Below, piece after piece: positions 14,435 to 17,050 of a stretch of DNA of 17,050 bases. Both the position numbers and the translations under genes were made by a program. Below the pieces are notes generated by a model. The model worked only from the letters and a program-made list of their open reading frames with translations. It was not told the DNA's origin and made no database searches. The DNA comes from CAJPST01 sp041795785. GTDB taxonomy: Bacteria; Pseudomonadota; Gammaproteobacteria; Enterobacterales; Pasteurellaceae. The stretch covers positions 1 to 17,050 of the forward strand of contig JBHBXR010000112.1 in the NCBI GenBank assembly GCA_041795785.1, read 5' to 3'. Every line of letters starts with the position of its first letter. Position 1 is the first letter of the stretch.

Positions 14435-14482
14435 ACCGCACTTTGCGCCGAAATCCCGGTGGATCGAAACCCAAAGTGCGGT
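14435..14482 (-). terminator. Terminator made of two inverted uptake signals, after yfbU
   Basis: Arms ACCGCACTTTG (14435-14445) and CAAAGTGCGGT (14472-14482) are fully complementary over 11 bp around a 26-nt loop. Each arm contains a complete uptake signal (cores 14435-14443 minus, 14474-14482 plus). On the minus strand the stem is followed by TAGTTTTTG, giving a terminator for the mlaA-yfbU transcript; a weaker T-run exists on the plus side. Inverted signal pairs acting as terminators are well known in Haemophilus. The long loop makes it weaker than the one at 12371. Confidence 0.8.
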
Positions 14483-14499
14483 CGGTTTTTACGTTGTTT

Positions 14500-14994
14500 T
14501 TATGCGTTCAGGATTTTTTGAATTTCCGCCATACTCAAATGGTATTCGTGCGGACAAGTGCGCCACACGTCCAGCATTTTCAAATACTTATCCCACATCG
14601 GCGTTTGTGAATCACAACCGTGTTCGCAGCGCATAAATTCTTGGTATTTGCCTTCTACGCCGGTGATAAAACGCAGATAATTCAGATATTTTTTCTCACG
14701 CACGGCGCAATATCCGGCAAATTGCAAACGGTGCGGCGTCAAGGCGCTTTTATCCACCAAATTGTTATAGGAAACCTGTAACGCATGATACATTTCCAAC
14801 GTATTCAATACGGTACGACATTCGCTTTCGGAAAGATCGGAAAAATCTTTATCCAATTCCTTCAATTCCAAAGCAAATCCGCCCTTCACGATCGTTTCCA
14901 AGCGTTGATATTTAGCGGCGTTAGCCGGTTCCAATAAGCCCATTAATTTGTATTGGTTCGCCAAAATAAGGCGTTGGGTTGCGGTCATTTCCAT
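14500..14994 (-). CDS. yfbU: YfbU family protein (UPF0304)
   Basis: A 164-aa soluble, mostly helical protein, the same length as E. coli YfbU and clearly orthologous: MEMTATQRLILANQYKLMG at the start, LEMYHALQVSYNNL in the middle, QTPMWDKYLKMLDVW and CPHEYHLS near the end. Molecular function is not known in any species I can recall. There is no signal peptide and no catalytic motif I can point to. It starts 9 bp after the mlaA stop with AGGA 7 nt upstream, so it is cotranscribed with mlaA. The transcript then meets the uptake-signal terminator just past its stop. Confidence 0.96.
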   Translation of the reverse strand: MEMTATQRLILANQYKLMGLLEPANAAKYQRLETIVKGGFALELKELDKDFSDLSESECRTVLNTLEMYHALQVSYNNLVDKSALTPHRLQFAGYCAVREKKYLNYLRFITGVEGKYQEFMRCEHGCDSQTPMWDKYLKMLDVWRTCPHEYHLSMAEIQKILNA

Positions 14995-15003
14995 AATTAC
15001 GTC

Positions 15004-15732
15004 CTAGTCGATTTCGTTTAATTCTTCTTGTGAAAGAGTTTCTGATTTTGTTTCTATATTACCGTCTTTGGCGCGATATTCCAGATTTTGATAATACGCC
15101 TCGCGGAACGTGACGTAAGGATCCTGCGCCTGATCCAGCAAGGCTTCTTTATCTATCGCTTTCGCGCGTCCGTCAACGGCTTGAACGACGGTTTTAACCA
15201 ATGACCATGGACCGATAATCCAGCCCAAATCAAACGCGCTGCCGACAGCCTGACGCGGCGTGGTCGGTCCGTAAGCCGGCAACATCACATAAAAACCCGG
15301 CTCCACGCCGTAGCTGCCGAGCATATCGCCCAAGGTACGGTTACTTTCGATTTTTAGCGGATCGCTGTAACTTGCCCAGTCAATCAACCCGCCCAAACCG
15401 AATACGCTGTTGATCCAAAAACGGTTAAAGTGAACGATCGCCTTTTTGCCTTCCCCTTCCAACAAGCGGTTGACAAAGCTGACCGGCTCGTCCAAGTTGT
15501 TCGCGACATTGACCAGCCCTTTACTTACCGGTGTCGGCACATAATCTCTCCAACCCTTGGCAACCGGTTTAAGCACATAAGGATCCACCACTTTATAGTT
15601 AAAATCCCACATAGTGCGGTTAAAACCCTCCAACGGATCTTTACGCTCGCCGGTTTGTTCGTCAATGGTCGAGCAACCGCTCAATGCCAATGAAAGCACC
15701 AAAGCCGTCATTATCAATTTCGTTTTTTGCAT
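15004..15732 (-). CDS. mlaA: MlaA (VacJ) outer-membrane lipid-asymmetry lipoprotein
   Basis: An outer-membrane lipoprotein that removes misplaced phospholipids from the outer leaflet and hands them to MlaC, keeping lipid asymmetry. The 242-aa product has a lipoprotein signal peptide ending LSGC, with Cys20 the lipidated residue and Ser21 at +2, which favours the outer membrane over inner-membrane retention. Family blocks: DPLEGFNRTMWDFNY, NNLDEPVSFVNRLLEG, FNRFWINSVFGLGGLID, TLGDMLGSYGVEPGFYVMLP and PYVTFREAYYQN. It reads leftward from a promoter in the carA-facing spacer and is followed at 9 bp by yfbU. The other mla genes are not in the window, as expected because mlaA is usually unlinked from mlaBCDEF. 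Confidence 0.97.
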   Translation of the reverse strand: MQKTKLIMTALVLSLALSGCSTIDEQTGERKDPLEGFNRTMWDFNYKVVDPYVLKPVAKGWRDYVPTPVSKGLVNVANNLDEPVSFVNRLLEGEGKKAIVHFNRFWINSVFGLGGLIDWASYSDPLKIESNRTLGDMLGSYGVEPGFYVMLPAYGPTTPRQAVGSAFDLGWIIGPWSLVKTVVQAVDGRAKAIDKEALLDQAQDPYVTFREAYYQNLEYRAKDGNIETKSETLSQEELNEID

Positions 15733-15762
15733 AATTTTTTCTCAATAGACAAAACTGCTTTC

Positions 15763-15791
15763 ATTGTAAATGAGTTAACCGAAATCTACAA
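15763..15791 (-). promoter_or_regulatory. Predicted promoter of mlaA-yfbU
   Basis: On the minus strand TACAAT (15763-15768, five of six) lies 17 bp from a weak TTGTAG (15786-15791). It leaves a leader of roughly 25 nt before the mlaA ATG. Confidence 0.45.
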
Positions 15792-15826
15792 AAACAAATT
15801 GCCTGCTTTTTTATAACTTGCATAAA

Positions 15827-15865
15827 AATGATTTTTTATGCAAAATAAAAGCATAAATAATCACT
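15827..15865. promoter_or_regulatory. Tandem ArgR operator boxes upstream of carA
   Basis: Two 18-bp boxes, 15827-15844 and 15848-15865, are separated by 3 bp, the spacing used by the ArgR hexamer in enteric bacteria. Against TNTGAATWWWWATTCANW (first base scored as W) the first box (AATGATTTTTTATGCAAA) matches at 16 of 18 positions and the second (AAAGCATAAATAATCACT) at 15 of 18. ArgR repression of carAB is established in E. coli and makes sense because carbamoyl phosphate feeds both arginine and pyrimidines. The first box overlaps a perfect palindrome (15818-15843, arms TTGCATAAAAA and TTTTTATGCAA around TGAT). Confidence 0.7.
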
Positions 15866-15884
15866 TAATCGTTTGCGAATTTAC

Positions 15885-15913
15885 TTGAATAGCGTTGCAT
15901 AGTCCTTTAGAAT
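15885..15913 (+). promoter_or_regulatory. Predicted sigma-70 promoter of carA
   Basis: TTGAAT (15885-15890) and TAGAAT (15908-15913) are separated by exactly 17 bp, giving a start near 15920 and a long leader of about 165 nt. The ArgR boxes end 20 bp upstream of this -35, so either ArgR acts from a distance or a second, weaker promoter lies within the boxes. Confidence 0.55.
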
Positions 15914-15990
15914 ACGCCAAGTTTCAAGCTTTTTAAGCTGAATTTTCTAACGGGTTTTAAAAAAACGGGCAGCACGCACAAACAGCATAA

Positions 15991-15999
15991 AAGTGCGGT
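15991..15999 (+). repeat. DNA uptake signal sequence in carA leader
   Basis: Exact AAGTGCGGT followed by CAAAAAAAA, between the carA promoter and start codon, with no inverted partner. Confidence 0.95.
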
Positions 16000-16036
16000 C
16001 AAAAAAAACGGTGTTTTGCTAAAATCCGTGGTTAAT

Positions 16037-16063
16037 GAACATTCGCAAGTGTTCGACCGAACA
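16037..16063 (+). promoter_or_regulatory. Competing small hairpins just upstream of the carA ribosome site
   Basis: TGTTC at 16050-16054 can pair with GAACA at 16037-16041 or, as TGTTCG, with CGAACA at 16058-16063. The two pairings exclude each other. The second ends 7 nt before the AGAGGAG ribosome site (16071-16077). Both stems are short, so regulation is only a possibility. Confidence 0.3.
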
Positions 16064-16084
16064 ACAACTTAGAGGAGATATTTT

Positions 16085-17050
16085 ATGTCTGAACCTGCAA
16101 TCCTGGTCTTAGCAGACGGCAGCGTTTTTCACGGCACATCCATCGGCGCAACGGGGCATACCATCGGCGAAGTGGTTTTCAATACGTCCATGACCGGCTA
16201 TCAGGAAATTCTTACCGACCCTTCTTATTTTCAACAAATCGTTACTTTAACCTATCCGCATATCGGCAATACCGGCACCAATAGCGAAGATTGGGAGAGC
16301 GACGGCGTGTATGCCGCCGGTTTGATTATCCGCGATTTACCGTTGCTGCACAGCAACTTCCGCGCCAATCAAAGTTTAAGTGACTATTTGAAAGATAACA
16401 ACGTGGTCGCCATTGCGGACATCGACACCCGCCGTTTAACCCGCATTTTACGCGATAAAGGCGCGCAGGCGGGTTGCATTATGAGCGGTGAAATCGACGA
16501 GCAAAAAGCCCTTGAGCTGGCGTTAAGTTTCGGCTCCATGGCAGGGAAAGATCTGGCGCAGGAAGTCAGCTGCAAACAAACCTATCAATGGACGCAGGGC
16601 GAATGGCAGCTCGGCAAAGGTTATGTGGAAGCGGAAAAGCCCGAATTTAATATCGTTGCCTATGATTTCGGGGTGAAACGTAATATTCTGCGAATGCTCG
16701 CCGAACGCGGCTGTAATATTCATGTAGTGCCGGCAAAAACACCGGCGGAAGAGGTACTGGCATTCAATCCGGACGGCATTTTTCTCTCCAACGGACCGGG
16801 CGATCCCGAACCTTGCGATTATGCAATTCAAGCCATTCAAACCCTGTTGGCAAGCAAAAAACCGATTTTCGGCATCTGCCTTGGGCATCAACTGTTAGGT
16901 TTGGCAAGTGGCGGCAAAACGAAGAAAATGCCGTTCGGGCATCACGGCGGTAACCATCCGGTGCAGGACTTGGATTCGCAAAAAGTGTTTATTACCAGCC
17001 AAAATCACGGCTTTGAAGTGGACGAACACAGCCTGCCGCCAAACGTACGC
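16085..17050 (+). CDS. carA: Carbamoyl-phosphate synthase small subunit CarA, 3' end cut by window
   Basis: The glutaminase subunit of carbamoyl-phosphate synthase, which releases ammonia from glutamine for the CarB subunit and so supplies arginine and pyrimidine synthesis. ATG at 16085 follows a strong AGAGGAG at 7 nt spacing. The frame stays open for 322 codons to the window edge; E. coli CarA has 382. Seen are the N-terminal domain blocks (LADGSVFHG, GEVVFNTSMTGYQEILTDPS, IADIDTRRLTRILRDKG) and the class I amidotransferase domain. The latter has FLSNGPGDPEPC, nucleophile Cys265 in GICLGHQLLG, and SQNHGFEV. The His-Glu pair of the triad and carB lie beyond the edge. Expression is expected to be ArgR-controlled. 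Confidence 0.97.
   Translation, partial: MSEPAILVLADGSVFHGTSIGATGHTIGEVVFNTSMTGYQEILTDPSYFQQIVTLTYPHIGNTGTNSEDWESDGVYAAGLIIRDLPLLHSNFRANQSLSDYLKDNNVVAIADIDTRRLTRILRDKGAQAGCIMSGEIDEQKALELALSFGSMAGKDLAQEVSCKQTYQWTQGEWQLGKGYVEAEKPEFNIVAYDFGVKRNILRMLAERGCNIHVVPAKTPAEEVLAFNPDGIFLSNGPGDPEPCDYAIQAIQTLLASKKPIFGICLGHQLLGLASGGKTKKMPFGHHGGNHPVQDLDSQKVFITSQNHGFEVDEHSLPPNVR

Larger units (their letters stand above)
15733..16084. other. Divergent intergenic control region between mlaA and carA
   Basis: About 352 bp without a gene. It contains a minus-strand promoter for mlaA, two tandem ArgR boxes, a plus-strand promoter for carA, a small stem-loop at the carA transcript start, an uptake signal, and competing hairpins next to the carA ribosome site. 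No RNA gene or small ORF could be supported. Confidence 0.85.

Noticed and set aside
14571..14580. AAGTGCGCC near the end of yfbU as an uptake signal
   Set aside because: Two mismatches from the core, and no flanking A/T pattern.
15610..15622. TAGTGCGGTTAAA as an uptake signal
   Set aside because: One mismatch in the nine-base core (TAGTGCGGT). It may be a degenerate copy but was not counted.
1..17050. CRISPR arrays, tRNA or rRNA genes, insertion sequences
   Set aside because: No regularly spaced repeats, no cloverleaf-like T-arm motif, and no transposase-like frame or terminal repeats were found on reading both strands.

Overview
The window is chromosomal DNA from a gamma-proteobacterium of the family Pasteurellaceae. 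Eleven exact copies of the Haemophilus-type DNA uptake signal core (AAGTGCGGT or its complement) lie in 17 kb, several with the A/T-rich flank typical of the full signal. TrmL, VacJ/MlaA and the manXYZ, carA and yfbU products read like their gamma-proteobacterial orthologues. The 'Hin' type of uptake signal points to the Haemophilus / Aggregatibacter / Pasteurella / Actinobacillus succinogenes / Basfia side of the family. The species cannot be fixed from the sequence alone.

Layout. (1) Positions 1-1619, minus strand: the start of a mannose-family PTS operon, manX (IIAB) followed by manY (IIC, cut by the window edge). (2) 1620-1923: a divergent control region with a near-consensus CRP site, a LacI-type palindrome that also looks like an attenuator in the manX leader, and a good sigma-70 promoter facing right. 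(3) 1924-12323, plus strand: a compact five-gene operon of the srfABC type. It encodes a SrfA-family bitopic membrane protein, the SrfB actin/Hsp70-like ATPase, the SrfC large GTPase, a second bitopic membrane protein with a Sel1/TPR-like periplasmic end, and a secreted SH3-like plus von Willebrand A protein. It ends in a strong intrinsic terminator at 12371-12401. (4) 12425-14398, minus strand: phzF-like, trmL and a LysE/ArgO-type exporter, closely packed. (5) 14500-15732, minus strand: mlaA (vacJ) then yfbU, ending in a terminator built from two inverted uptake signals. (6) 15733-16084: a divergent control region with two ArgR boxes at canonical spacing. (7) 16085 onward, plus strand: carA, cut by the right edge.

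The part most worth attention is the srf operon. Its motifs predict a nucleotide-driven machine spanning the inner membrane: a cytoplasmic ASKHA-fold ATPase and a dynamin-like GTPase made from overlapping genes, two single-pass membrane proteins with large cytoplasmic and cysteine-containing periplasmic parts, and a periplasmic metal-site adhesion-type domain. The srf genes are named from Salmonella (SsrB-regulated factors) and often labelled virulence factors, but their mechanism is not established. Here they sit among housekeeping genes with no phage, IS or tRNA signature. Sugar uptake (manXY), arginine/pyrimidine supply (carA with ArgR boxes) and outer-membrane lipid asymmetry (mlaA) make up the rest.
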